From M3007 sp964481485 (GTDB taxonomy: Bacteria > Bacteroidota > Bacteroidia > Chitinophagales > Saprospiraceae), in NCBI GenBank assembly GCA_964481485.1, contig CAYZVM010000004.1:1-64000 (forward strand): 64,000 nt of DNA. The letters run 5' to 3'. Below, piece by piece: positions 1 to 7,877 of this stretch. The position numbers were made by a program, and so were the translations under genes. How positions within the stretch are numbered: position 1 is the stretch's first letter; each line of letters begins with the position of its first letter. Below the pieces are notes generated by a model. That model saw only the letters and a list, made by a program, of their open reading frames with translations. It did no database searches and was not told where the DNA came from.

Positions 1-522
1 TTTGCGCTGCCGCCGGTGAGCGACCCAGACACGATTTTCGCCAACACAGGCCAGCCCGTGGCACTGACCGGGCCGGGTGGCTACGTCACTTATACTTGGA
101 TTCCCGCCGTGCCAAACTGCCCAAATTGCCCGAATGTGACCATAACGCCGGACAGCGCATATACTGAATATCAACTTTTTGTGACGGATGGAAATGGCTG
201 CGGCGGGCTGGTGACTTTCCGTATCCTGACTTTTCCGCCCTGCGACGCGCAGCGCCTCCGCATCCCCAACGCTTTCACGCCGAACGGCGATGCCATCAAC
301 GATGTGTTCCGCGTGGTGCCGTTCGAGGGGCTGGAAATCATCGGCAGCCTGACGATATATGACCGCTGGGGCGAGAAAGTGTATGAGAATCAAGGGAATG
401 TATTTTGGGACGGCAGCATCAACGGCAAGCCGGGGCCTTCGGATGTGTACGTTTATCGCATTGATATTATCTGCGACGGCAAGCCGGAGGCGGTGTGGGG
501 CGATGTGGCGTTGCTGCGATGA
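1..522 (+). CDS. C-terminal end of a T9SS type B (gliding motility-associated) secreted protein, 5' truncated
   Basis: The reading frame is open from the first base of the window, so this is the 3' part (173 codons) of a longer gene. The end carries the gliding-motility-associated C-terminal domain: IPNAFTPNGDAINDVFRV, then LTIYDRWGEKVYE, then WDG and a VYVYRI strand. In Bacteroidota this domain sends giant adhesins and PKD/HYR-repeat proteins to the cell surface through the type IX secretion system. The residues before it (GPGGYVTYTW, Cys-Pro-Asn-Cys repeat, VTDGNGCGG) resemble a PKD-like immunoglobulin repeat. What the missing N-terminal part does cannot be told. A strong terminator follows. 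Confidence 0.9.
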   Translation, partial: FALPPVSDPDTIFANTGQPVALTGPGGYVTYTWIPAVPNCPNCPNVTITPDSAYTEYQLFVTDGNGCGGLVTFRILTFPPCDAQRLRIPNAFTPNGDAINDVFRVVPFEGLEIIGSLTIYDRWGEKVYENQGNVFWDGSINGKPGPSDVYVYRIDIICDGKPEAVWGDVALLR

Positions 523-596
523 GGGTGTTTTTTGTCAGTATCAGAGTTTTCGGAATTTCGGAATTTCCCAAATTGCACGGATAGCCTGATAAAATG

Positions 597-640
597 CGAG
601 ACCCGCCCGGCGTGATGCTGGGCGAGTCTCGTGTTTTTTA
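597..640 (+). terminator. Rho-independent terminator after the T9SS protein gene
   Basis: A GC-rich stem with arms 597-613 and about 616-631 (CGAGAC, GCCC pairing with GGGC, GTCTCG) is followed by TGTTTTTT. It lies 75 bases after the stop codon of the upstream gene. Confidence 0.8.
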
Positions 641-689
641 CCTCTTCCCTTTTGGATGTGGATTGTGAAGGCAACATTCTCCACCCAGC

Positions 690-835
690 ATTGTTACCCT
701 TGCCCCTTTTTCATTTTTCGGTTTTGCATTTTTCGGTTCTAAATTTTGCTGTTTACCTTTTCTCTTCTCCCTTTTTCATTCTACATTTTTCGGTTTTAAA
801 TTTTGCTGTTTTCCTTTCTTCATTTTGCTGTTTCT
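690..835 (+). repeat. Degenerate T-rich word array upstream of bshC
   Basis: Words close to CATTTTTCGGTT and AAATTTTGCTGTTT recur about five times over 140 bases, in slightly varied form. The tract runs up to the bshC start. It looks like one of the short-word arrays described in the findings, with a less exact period than most. Confidence 0.6.
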
Positions 836-841
836 CCACGA

Positions 842-2461
842 ATGCACAAGTCTCTCCTCCCTTTTCATAAAGCCCCCCAATTATCTAAGTCAGATATAGC
901 CTATGCCACTGGCGACCCTACTCTTCAGCCATTTTATCAATATGAGCCGCGCCTCGATTCGTTTGGAGAAGTTTTGAAAAACAAAAAGCAATCGACTTTC
1001 CCGCGCGAGACACTTGTGGAGGTGCTTCTTGAACAATACGCCCAGCTGCCCGAACAGGCCAAAGCTGCTACAAACATCAAGGCCCTGCGCGACGAAAACA
1101 CCTTCACCGTCACTACCGCCCACCAGCCCAGCCTGTTGCTCGGCCCGCTCTATTTTCTCTACAAATCACTGACTACCATCAATTTGGCTGAAGCCGTGGA
1201 GGCAAAGACGGGGCATCGTATCGTACCGGTGTTTGTGCTCGGCAGCGAAGACCACGATTTGGAGGAGTTGAATTTCATTCATCTTTTTGGGAAAAAAATC
1301 GTGTGGCACACCGATGAAAAAGGCGCGGTAGGCAGCATGAGTACGGCCTCGCTCGCGCCTGTGCTGGCAGAATTGAAAACGATTTTGGGCGAAAGCGAGG
1401 CGGCTACGGCGCTTTTTGCGCGGGTGGAACGCGCCTACACCGACAGCCCGACCATCGCCGATGCCACGCAAGCCATGCTGCACGACTTGTTCGGGCGCTA
1501 CGGCCTTGTGGTGCTGAACATGAACGATGCGCGGCTAAAACGGCATTTTGCCCCAGTGCTAAAAACCGAATTGACGGAGCAGCCGTGTTTCCGGCTCGTG
1601 AACGAAGCCACCGCGCGGCTCAACGAATTGGGTTTCAAGACGCAAGCCACGCCACGCGAAATCAACCTCTTTTACATGATGCCCGGATTGCGGGAAAGAA
1701 TAGCCCCCCTTCCGTCCCCCCAAGGGGGGGGAGATGCCAATACGCCCCGTTTCCAAGTGCTGAACACCGACCTCGTTTTTTCGGAAAATGAAATGCTCGC
1801 TGAGGTGGACGAGCACCCTGAAAGATTCAGCCCCAACGTAGTGCTGCGCCCATTGTTTCAGGAAATGATTTTGCCCAACTTGGCCTACGTCGGCGGCGGC
1901 GGCGAATTGGCGTACTGGCTGGAGCGCAAGGCTTTGTTCCAACATTTCGGGGTGCCGCTGCCTGTGTTGGTGCGCCGCCATTCTGTGCTGTGGCTCGACC
2001 GCGACGCAGTGAAAAAGTTGCAAAAGTTTGGCTTCTCTGCGGCACAGTTTTTTGACGACACGGACAGCCTCGTGCGGTTTTATGTGGAACAGCACGCCGC
2101 CGGAGAGGTGAGTTTGGAACAGGAAATCAATGACTTGCGCAAAATATTCGACAGCCTTGCCGCCAAGGCAACCACCATTGACCCGACGCTGGAAAAGGCC
2201 GTGCGGGCCGAAGAAGTGAAAGCCGTCGGCGGTTTGGAGCAGTGGCAAGGCCGCCTCATCCGCGCCGAAAAACAGAAACACGAGGTAGTGCTGAACCAAA
2301 TCCGGGCAGGCAAGGAAAAATACTTTCCCGGCGGTGGGTTGCAGGAGCGGCACGACAATTTTATGCCCTATCTGCTGAAATACGGAGATGCTTTTATCGA
2401 GGAATTGAAGGCGAATTTGGCACCGTTCGATGCGGGGTTTGTGGTGCTGGAAGACGTGTAG
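842..2461 (+). CDS. bshC: Putative cysteine ligase BshC (bacillithiol biosynthesis)
   Basis: The 539-residue product matches the BshC family in length and motifs: TTAHQPSLLLGPLYFLYK near residues 91-108, FVLGSEDHDLEELN near 130, FLPN-type motif replaced by LRPLFQEMILPNLAYVGGGGELAYW near 330-360, and ERHDNFMPYLLKYG near the C-terminus. BshC is thought to add cysteine to GlcN-malate, the last step of bacillithiol synthesis, in the cytosol. The start at 842 (MHKSLLPFHKAP) fits the family; the in-frame ATG at 803 would only add residues from the T-rich array. Around residues 288-298 a GC-rich half-palindrome (1704-1733) is read in frame as a PLPSPQGGG stretch, likely an insertion. Confidence 0.92.
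   Translation: MHKSLLPFHKAPQLSKSDIAYATGDPTLQPFYQYEPRLDSFGEVLKNKKQSTFPRETLVEVLLEQYAQLPEQAKAATNIKALRDENTFTVTTAHQPSLLLGPLYFLYKSLTTINLAEAVEAKTGHRIVPVFVLGSEDHDLEELNFIHLFGKKIVWHTDEKGAVGSMSTASLAPVLAELKTILGESEAATALFARVERAYTDSPTIADATQAMLHDLFGRYGLVVLNMNDARLKRHFAPVLKTELTEQPCFRLVNEATARLNELGFKTQATPREINLFYMMPGLRERIAPLPSPQGGGDANTPRFQVLNTDLVFSENEMLAEVDEHPERFSPNVVLRPLFQEMILPNLAYVGGGGELAYWLERKALFQHFGVPLPVLVRRHSVLWLDRDAVKKLQKFGFSAAQFFDDTDSLVRFYVEQHAAGEVSLEQEINDLRKIFDSLAAKATTIDPTLEKAVRAEEVKAVGGLEQWQGRLIRAEKQKHEVVLNQIRAGKEKYFPGGGLQERHDNFMPYLLKYGDAFIEELKANLAPFDAGFVVLEDV
1704..1733. repeat. C-run/G-run palindromic half-element inside bshC
   Basis: CCCCCC TTCCG TCCCCCC is directly followed by AAGGGGGGG GA, a local inverted repeat read in frame with no stop. 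It resembles one arm of the larger element at 48178-48270 and appears to be a small repeat inserted into a coding region. Confidence 0.6.
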
Positions 2462-2493
2462 TTTTCAGTGGGCGGGCTGATTTATTTTTATTT

Positions 2494-2559
2494 CACACAA
2501 CGGCACTACGATTTTATTTTTTTGAAAAACAGTTCTTTGTGTCGTCGTGTCGTTGTGTG
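2494..2559. repeat. Inverted word pair after bshC
   Basis: The 17-base arm at 2494-2510 (CACACAACGGCACTACG) is the reverse complement, with two mismatches, of 2543-2559. The spacer is AT-rich with a T7 run, so it may also act as a terminator of bshC, whose stop lies 33 bases upstream. Confidence 0.65.
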
Positions 2560-2587
2560 GAATGGATGAATCATTTTGTCGCCGTAC

Positions 2588-2649
2588 CTAAACCATCTAA
2601 AATTTCTAAACCATTCTAAACCGACTATAGCAGTGGGCAGTAGGCAAAC
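2588..2649. repeat. CTAAACC-word array followed by heptamers before the peroxidase gene
   Basis: Words CTAAACCAT, CTAAAATTT, CTAAACCATT and CTAAACCG (2588-2621) are followed by GCAGTGG, GCAGTAG and GCAAAC (2630-2649), the latter with period 7. The first vocabulary returns at 53611-53730 and the second at 62603-62630. Confidence 0.7.
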
Positions 2650-2702
2650 ACTTTTTCACGATTGCTGTTTGACAGCCAACGTTTATTCAACTTTTTCTTT
2701 CC

Positions 2703-3314
2703 ATGAACAAAAAACAACTATGGATGCTCTCGCTCATATTGCTCGTCATTTTCGGCGGCGTGAGTTTTGCTTTTTACTCTTTTCAAACAAATAAAATACT
2801 CGTTCGCCCGATGCAAACTATGCCGGTTGACTCCTCCAAAACCTCTTTTTTCCAACTCGCCGTCAATTCTTTGGGCGGTCAGCCCGTGTCGCTTGAGCAG
2901 TTTCGCGGCAAAAAAATCATCGTGCTCAACACGGCCTCCGAATGTGGCTACACCCCACAATATGCCGATTGGGAAAAATTTTATGCTGAAAACAAGGACG
3001 ATGTGGTGGTGCTGGGTTTTCCCTGCAACGACTTTGGCGGGCAAGAACCCGGCTCGGCGGACGACATCCAGAGTTTTTGTCAGAAAAATTACGGGGTCAC
3101 GTTCCCGCTTTTTGAAAAGGTCGCCGTGAAAGGCTCGACCAAATCGCCCGTATATCAGTGGCTCACCGACCCGACGCAGAACGGCTGGAACAGCCAAGAG
3201 CCCTCGTGGAATTTTTGCAAATACGTGCTCGACGAAAACGGGACACTCACCCACTTTTTTGCTTCCAAAGTGAAGCCCAGCAGCGAGGAGTTTTTGAAAG
3301 CGATGGGGATGTGA
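2703..3314 (+). CDS. Membrane-anchored glutathione peroxidase family protein (Cys type)
   Basis: The 203-residue product has an N-terminal hydrophobic anchor (about residues 6-26) and then a full GPx fold. The peroxidatic residue is Cys81 in NTASECGYTP; FPCNDFGGQEPG supplies Gln114, and PSWNFCKY supplies Trp169 and Asn170 of the catalytic tetrad. Family members reduce hydroperoxides, most bacterial ones using thioredoxin rather than glutathione. The anchor suggests action on the periplasmic face, which is inference. It follows the bacillithiol gene bshC on the same strand but is separated by about 240 bases of arrays, so a shared operon is doubtful. Confidence 0.88.
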   Translation: MNKKQLWMLSLILLVIFGGVSFAFYSFQTNKILVRPMQTMPVDSSKTSFFQLAVNSLGGQPVSLEQFRGKKIIVLNTASECGYTPQYADWEKFYAENKDDVVVLGFPCNDFGGQEPGSADDIQSFCQKNYGVTFPLFEKVAVKGSTKSPVYQWLTDPTQNGWNSQEPSWNFCKYVLDENGTLTHFFASKVKPSSEEFLKAMGM

Positions 3315-3319
3315 TAAAA

Positions 3320-3586
3320 GTTAATGGGATAATGGAGTTAATGGGATAATGGAGGTAGTAGGATAATAAGTGGCCGTTCAAGTCAAGAATTTGTGTCAAA
3401 AATTTTAAAATGTAAATTTTTGTATCATCCCGAAACTAGGTTCTAATTAACGTAAGTTGTGACCCAGCCCGATGCCTGTCATCCTGATCCGCCGGCTGGC
3501 GGAGAAGGATGACAAGTTTGGGGAGGGGACTTTCATAGGTGACAACTTGGGTTAATTACATTATCCCATTACCTCCATTATCCCAC
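3320..3586. repeat. Inverted pair of TTAATGGGATAATGG word arrays with long spacer
   Basis: A 17-base unit (GTTAATGGGATAATGGA) occurs twice at 3320-3353 and continues as degenerate words to about 3369. The inverse vocabulary (TTATCCCATTACCTCC) stands at 3560-3586, running over the stop codon of the pirin gene. The 180-base spacer has no gene; it contains a GTCATCCTGA hairpin (3478-3520). This accounts for the whole gap between the peroxidase and pirin genes. Confidence 0.7.
3478..3520. repeat. GTCATCCTGA...GGATGAC hairpin
   Basis: GTCATCCT pairs with AGGATGAC around an inner CGCCGGC/GCTGGCG type pairing. Sequences beginning GTCATnCTGA are recurrent intergenic repeats in many Bacteroidota; a relative lies at 37206-37253. 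It could serve as a terminator for either convergent gene. Confidence 0.55.
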
Positions 3587-4333
3587 TCTTCTCAACTGCC
3601 CATAAGTCCGGTAGCCGGGCTGCTCTGGTGAGGCGATGATAAAGACTTTTGCACCAACCAACGACTCCAATTCGATAGTTGAAACCTCCGTAATCTGCAC
3701 AAAATCAGATTGTTTGGCCAATTCGCCATTGAATTGCACTTCGCCTCCCAAGACGTAGGCCGAGTAAATTTTCCCCTTTTCGGCTGGTACCGAATGTTTG
3801 CCATTTCCCATTTCAATTTGAAAAACCTCTACGCCCGGCGTGTCCATCTGGAAGGGGCTGCCGGAGCCGACGAGCGTTTTCACCCGCACACCGTTTTCCG
3901 TCTTTTCAGGAAAATCGGCGGCCTTGTAATCATCGTAACTGGCAGGTTTGTCGAGCGTTTTGGTCAAATCCGGGTCAAACCAGATTTGGAATATTTCACC
4001 GTCTTTAGCGATGAATTCGGAATGGCTGATGCCGTTGCCCGCGCGGATGATTTGCACATCGCCGGCCTGAAGCGGCCGCCATTCTTTGAGTTTGGTGTCG
4101 TAGTGGCGGATTTCGCCGTTGAGCACAAAGGAGCAGATTTCAAAACCCTGGTGCGGGTGCAGCCCGATGGTGCTGTCGGTGACGGCGCGGGCGTGCGCCC
4201 AATAAAATAGATTGGAATATGGCCGCACACTCGAATGGTCTTGCGGGAAGCCGATGGGTTTGTTTTCCACGATTTCGCCGCCGTTGAACGCGCCGTGGCC
4301 TTGCTGCTCTTTCGGAATGATTCGGATAGGCAT
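3578..4333 (-). CDS. Pirin family cupin protein
   Basis: The 251-residue product has the pirin N-terminal cupin: LHPHQGFEICSFVLNGEIRHYD with His59 and His61, and GNGISHSEF with His104, the expected metal ligands (with a nearby Glu). A second, degenerate cupin follows and ends in ASPEQPGYRTYGQLRRV. Pirins are Fe(II) proteins; some act as quercetin 2,3-dioxygenase-like enzymes and others as redox sensors, and the role here cannot be decided from sequence. The gene is monocistronic between two unrelated neighbours. Confidence 0.88.
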   Translation of the reverse strand: MPIRIIPKEQQGHGAFNGGEIVENKPIGFPQDHSSVRPYSNLFYWAHARAVTDSTIGLHPHQGFEICSFVLNGEIRHYDTKLKEWRPLQAGDVQIIRAGNGISHSEFIAKDGEIFQIWFDPDLTKTLDKPASYDDYKAADFPEKTENGVRVKTLVGSGSPFQMDTPGVEVFQIEMGNGKHSVPAEKGKIYSAYVLGGEVQFNGELAKQSDFVQITEVSTIELESLVGAKVFIIASPEQPGYRTYGQLRRVG

Positions 4334-4431
4334 GATTGATTGTTTTAAATTTTAGTGTTGAAACACAAAACCTGGCTTTCGGTTTAATATGTTGAATTTT
4401 TCGGTCTTGCTGTTACAGGAAAAGCAACCTT

Positions 4432-5742
4432 TCATTCCAAAATGAGCTTGCCCGATGCCGCCGATTTTCCGCCCTGCCAATGCCAAACATATATGCCCGC
4501 TGGGAGGTTTTTTCTCTGAATTGAAGTCTTTTTGTTCTGAATATCAACTGTTCGCACCACTCGACCTTGCATATCGAGCAAGCGCCAAACACCGCTTTTT
4601 GCCAGCGTTTCCAGAAAAATAATATCGGCTGCGGGATTCGGGTACACTCGGGTTCGGGAGTTCATTTCCGGCTCACCCAGACCTGAGGTTTTTTTCAAGT
4701 TTTTGCACAAAAAATTGGTTGTTTCTTCCAAAACAACGGCGACCTCGGCAGAGGTGTATCCATGCCCGCCGTTTTGGAATGTGAACAATTGCGCGTCCAT
4801 ACCGAGCGTGTCGGCACGTTGATGCACGGTGGCAGAGCCATGCACGGGAATGCAATGATGGAAAATATTGGCATTGATGACACCCCGCAAAACGCAGTCG
4901 TCGCCGAACGGCACCACGTCGTCCGCCGTGCCATGGAACGACACAAGTGGCGGGTCGTCGGAGCCATCCATCAAGGTCAAGTCGAAGAGTGCGCCGCTCA
5001 TGTTGAGCACGCCGCGCACCGCCGACGAAAATCCGAGATTGCCGCCGGGGCCTTCTATGCTGCCCATATCTGGAAAATAAAGACTGCCAAACCATTCGCC
5101 CAATTGAGGCTGTGCGCCGCAAGCACCGGGGCGCTCATCCTCGGAATCCATATACCCCACACCCAATGCCGTGAAAGCCCCCGCGCTGGCTCCCGCCACG
5201 AAAATATGGCTGGTATCAATGCGGTACTCGGCGGCATGGGCGCGAAAGAAACGCACGGCGGCTTTGGCATCCTGCACGGCGCGGAAGGCGGCGCGCACCA
5301 ATCGGATGGAATCCGAATCAACATCCCAACAAAGGATGTTGGACGGGAGCGAGAGCCGATAGTTGATGCTCGCCACCGCGTATCCTTTTTTTGCCAAAAA
5401 GTCGCAAAAAGCAGCCAGTTCAGACTTATTTCCACCCGCCCACGCGCCGCCGTGTATCGCAATCACGAGCGGGCGGCAAGTGGCAGTGTCGCCACAGGGT
5501 TCGTAAAAATCGGCGAGGAGCGGCAGTTGAGTTTGGTAAGGCGGCAATTGTAAATTCAGGCACAAGAGCTGCGTCCAACTCCAATCCCGCAGCCCCGTGC
5601 CGTATTGAATATTGGGCGTCACGGTGGCGCAGGTGAACACACTGTCGGCATAGCGGCCAGTGCCGGTGCAATCGGCACATTGAGCTTGTACTTGGAAAAA
5701 AGATGCAAGAGGGAAAAGGAAAATAAGGAGCGTTTTTTTCAT
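4432..5742 (-). CDS. Secreted alpha/beta-hydrolase (esterase) with T9SS type A sorting domain
   Basis: The 436-residue product starts at MKKTLLIFLFPLASFFQVQAQ, a clean signal peptide. An esterase/lipase-type hydrolase follows: oxyanion motif AIHGGAWAGG (His97), nucleophile in GASAGA (Ser186), an Asp in SFHGTADDVVPFG and the catalytic His in NGGHGYTS. The last 75 residues (RVYPNPAADIIFLE, WRLLDMQGRVVR, LPAGIYVWHW, GKLILE) form a Por-type T9SS C-terminal domain, so the enzyme should be exported and cell-surface attached or released. A start further upstream would precede the signal peptide and is rejected. The substrate is unknown. Confidence 0.9.
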   Translation of the reverse strand: MKKTLLIFLFPLASFFQVQAQCADCTGTGRYADSVFTCATVTPNIQYGTGLRDWSWTQLLCLNLQLPPYQTQLPLLADFYEPCGDTATCRPLVIAIHGGAWAGGNKSELAAFCDFLAKKGYAVASINYRLSLPSNILCWDVDSDSIRLVRAAFRAVQDAKAAVRFFRAHAAEYRIDTSHIFVAGASAGAFTALGVGYMDSEDERPGACGAQPQLGEWFGSLYFPDMGSIEGPGGNLGFSSAVRGVLNMSGALFDLTLMDGSDDPPLVSFHGTADDVVPFGDDCVLRGVINANIFHHCIPVHGSATVHQRADTLGMDAQLFTFQNGGHGYTSAEVAVVLEETTNFLCKNLKKTSGLGEPEMNSRTRVYPNPAADIIFLETLAKSGVWRLLDMQGRVVRTVDIQNKKTSIQRKNLPAGIYVWHWQGGKSAASGKLILE

Positions 5743-5801
5743 GTTGCCGCAGCATTTGCTTTTGGCAAAAATACGGTTCCATTTCAAAAAGCAGGCAGTA
5801 C

Positions 5802-5838
5802 AGAACTTTCCGAAAGTTGACAACTTTCGGAAAGTTCT
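5802..5838. repeat. 37-bp palindrome with one-base centre
   Basis: An 18-base arm (5802-5819, AGAACTTTCCGAAAGTTG) is followed by one base (A) and its exact reverse complement (5821-5838). It lies in the 125-base gap upstream of the esterase gene. It belongs with the palindromes at 26175, 37850 and 49456. Confidence 0.85.
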
Positions 5839-5867
5839 CGGAGCGCGGGGCATGATCTGCGTTCAAT

Positions 5868-6218
5868 TCACGCCGCCATTGGTCGCGCCAGCACGCTACT
5901 GCGGTATTTGTACCACGGGGCATAGGTGCCCATGCGCATCGTTTGCCGACCCACTTGCGGTTCAACACCGGCGACAAATTGTGCAAGAATGGTCAGCGTC
6001 GCGTCGGTAGGGTTCACCGAGTTGGGCTTGCTTTCCAAGGCCGCAGACACATAATTGCTAAGTGTTTTGTAGCACAAAAGTTCGCCAGTGGCTTCATGGA
6101 TGAGCCAGCTGAGGGTTTGGGCTTTGCCGTAAGAGAGTTTGGAGATTTGTTCGCCGAATGCTTTGGAGTGGACATCGGCTAAGAGGGCACGAAAAACGGT
6201 AAATTCTTTTGCTTCCAT
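5868..6218 (-). CDS. Small protein of unknown function, possible helix-turn-helix
   Basis: From ATG at 6218 the product has 116 residues (MEAKEFTVFRALLADVHSKAF). I do not recognise the family. The stretch CYKTLSNYVSAALESKPNSVNPTDATLTILAQFVAG has the look of a small DNA-binding helical module seen in Bacteroidota proteins, where a conserved K-T-L/Y pair precedes an NPxxxTLxxLxxF helix; this is inference. No signal peptide or membrane segment is visible. The upstream in-frame start at 6293 adds basic hydrophobic residues not typical of such a protein. Confidence 0.6.
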   Translation of the reverse strand: MEAKEFTVFRALLADVHSKAFGEQISKLSYGKAQTLSWLIHEATGELLCYKTLSNYVSAALESKPNSVNPTDATLTILAQFVAGVEPQVGRQTMRMGTYAPWYKYRSSVLARPMAA

Positions 6219-6395
6219 TTTGGTATCGGTTTGGTTTATGGATAAAAGTTTTTTTGAGAGTACAAAAATGGGGGGCTTCAATTTGAATTCCAAGAGATTT
6301 CCAACCCATTTCCAAATTTAATAGTCGGGTTGAGCAAACCTTTGTCAATCAATTTTTCATCCTTTTCCAAAAGTCATTTTAAAAACACTCTAAAA

Positions 6396-7823
6396 ATGAA
6401 AAGAAAACTTGTCATCCCCATGCTCCTGTTGTCAGTTCTGACACTTTTGACCCAACAATCGTTTGGTCAAGGCTCCGGCACCAATCCCGGCCTCACCATG
6501 TATCGCTACAACAGCTCCTCCACCGGCTCTCCCATTCCGGTTTTGAACGGCGACCTGCTCGGCACCCTGAAATGGAACGGCCTCGTCAATTACGGCGACA
6601 TCCGCACTGGCGCGGCCATCCAGTCTTTCATCACCGACCCGGTCGGCCCTGGTTTTCAGGCCAACATGATTTTCCGCACCAGCGACCTTGGCGGATTGAC
6701 GAATCGCATGATTATCACGGAAGATGGCCTCGTGGGCATCGGCCTGGACAATCCTGCTTTCAACCTCCATGTGGTGGGCAACACGCACACGACGGGCGAT
6801 TTTTACGGCCGCATCCACTTTGATGCGAACACAGGCACGAACGACGCGCCCAACACCTATATTGACGAGGCATATTTTGAACTGAAAAACCGCGCAGTAC
6901 TCACGGGCGGTTCGGTGCTGCCAGTTGCCGCAGGTATTCAAGGTGGTGTGCTTTCGCTCGCTCCCGGTGGCTCCAGTCTTGACCATCAGCTGTATTTTGG
7001 TGACGACGGTATCTGGACGCGCCGCACGACTGGCAACGCCGCCAACTGGGCAGGTGCCAATTGGTATAAAGTGCTGACTGGCGAACAAATCAATGGCACG
7101 CCGAACCGCGTCGCTCGATTCCTACCGCCAGGGCCGGTGTCCAACTCGCTGGGCGACAGCCAATTGTTCGACGACGGCACGGATGTGGGTATCGGTACCG
7201 ACACGCCAGATCCTGCATTTTTGCTCACTGTCGGCGGCGATACGCGCATCAACGGCTCGATTCGCGGCACAGGCAATCTCGACTTGGCCGGCAATTCCGT
7301 AGTGGGTGGCAATGCAACCGTCGGCGGAAACGCACAGGTAGATGGTAATGCCACCGTTGATGGCAACCTCGGCGTAGGCACGGCGGCTTCGTCTTTCCGC
7401 CTCGACGTGAACGGCGAATCGAACTTCAGCCAGCGCGTGAAAATCGGTGCCAACAATTTTGCTACTAGCTATTTGCTGAGCGTAGGTGGCGGCGTGATGG
7501 CCGAAGAAGTGCGGGTGCAGCTCCAGCCATGGGCAGACTATGTTTTTGAAAAAAACTACCCCTTGATGCCGCTCGCAGAGGTGGAAAAATTTGTGCAAAC
7601 AGAAAAACACCTGCCGGGTATCGCGACCGCCAAAGAAGTGGAAACCAACGGTCTCAATCTGGGCGAAATGCAAAATGCCCAGATGGAAAAGATTGAGGAA
7701 ATTTTCCTGCACCTGATTGATTTGGAAAAACGGGTGAATACGCTCGAAGCCCAAAACAAGCAGTTGTTGGAAGAAAATGCGGCGTTGAAAGTGAAATCTG
7801 ACAATGGAATAGAAAAGCGTTGA
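6396..7823 (+). CDS. Secreted fibre-like protein with C-terminal coiled coil
   Basis: The 475-residue product begins MKRKLVIPMLLLSVLTLLTQQSFGQ, a signal peptide. The middle is rich in Gly/Asn/Thr with head-fibre-like repeats (VGIGLDNPAFNLHVVG, VGIGTDTPDPAFLLTVGG, VGGNATVGGNAQVDGNATVDG), the style of beta-helical tail-fibre proteins. The end has YPLMPLAEVEKFVQTEKHLPGI and a heptad coiled coil (IEEIFLHLIDLEKRVNTLEAQNKQLLEENAALK). This layout is common in surface proteins of Bacteroidota and sits where phage fibres have the endosialidase chaperone. No T9SS domain is seen. A trimeric fibre is likely; the ligand is unknown. The metalloprotease gene follows after 54 bases and may be co-transcribed. 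Confidence 0.75.
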   Translation: MKRKLVIPMLLLSVLTLLTQQSFGQGSGTNPGLTMYRYNSSSTGSPIPVLNGDLLGTLKWNGLVNYGDIRTGAAIQSFITDPVGPGFQANMIFRTSDLGGLTNRMIITEDGLVGIGLDNPAFNLHVVGNTHTTGDFYGRIHFDANTGTNDAPNTYIDEAYFELKNRAVLTGGSVLPVAAGIQGGVLSLAPGGSSLDHQLYFGDDGIWTRRTTGNAANWAGANWYKVLTGEQINGTPNRVARFLPPGPVSNSLGDSQLFDDGTDVGIGTDTPDPAFLLTVGGDTRINGSIRGTGNLDLAGNSVVGGNATVGGNAQVDGNATVDGNLGVGTAASSFRLDVNGESNFSQRVKIGANNFATSYLLSVGGGVMAEEVRVQLQPWADYVFEKNYPLMPLAEVEKFVQTEKHLPGIATAKEVETNGLNLGEMQNAQMEKIEEIFLHLIDLEKRVNTLEAQNKQLLEENAALKVKSDNGIEKR

Positions 7824-7877
7824 ACCAGTTTCAACAGAAACAATCAACTCATTTCAAAACCTTTTAAATCCATTGTT

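Noticed and set aside
1559..2353. 264-codon open frame on the minus strand within bshC
   Set aside because: Antisense to a well-supported gene, with no recognisable domain or start context.
6396..7823. Phage tail-fibre gene and prophage
   Set aside because: The protein has a signal peptide and neighbours are ordinary chromosomal genes; no other phage functions are present.
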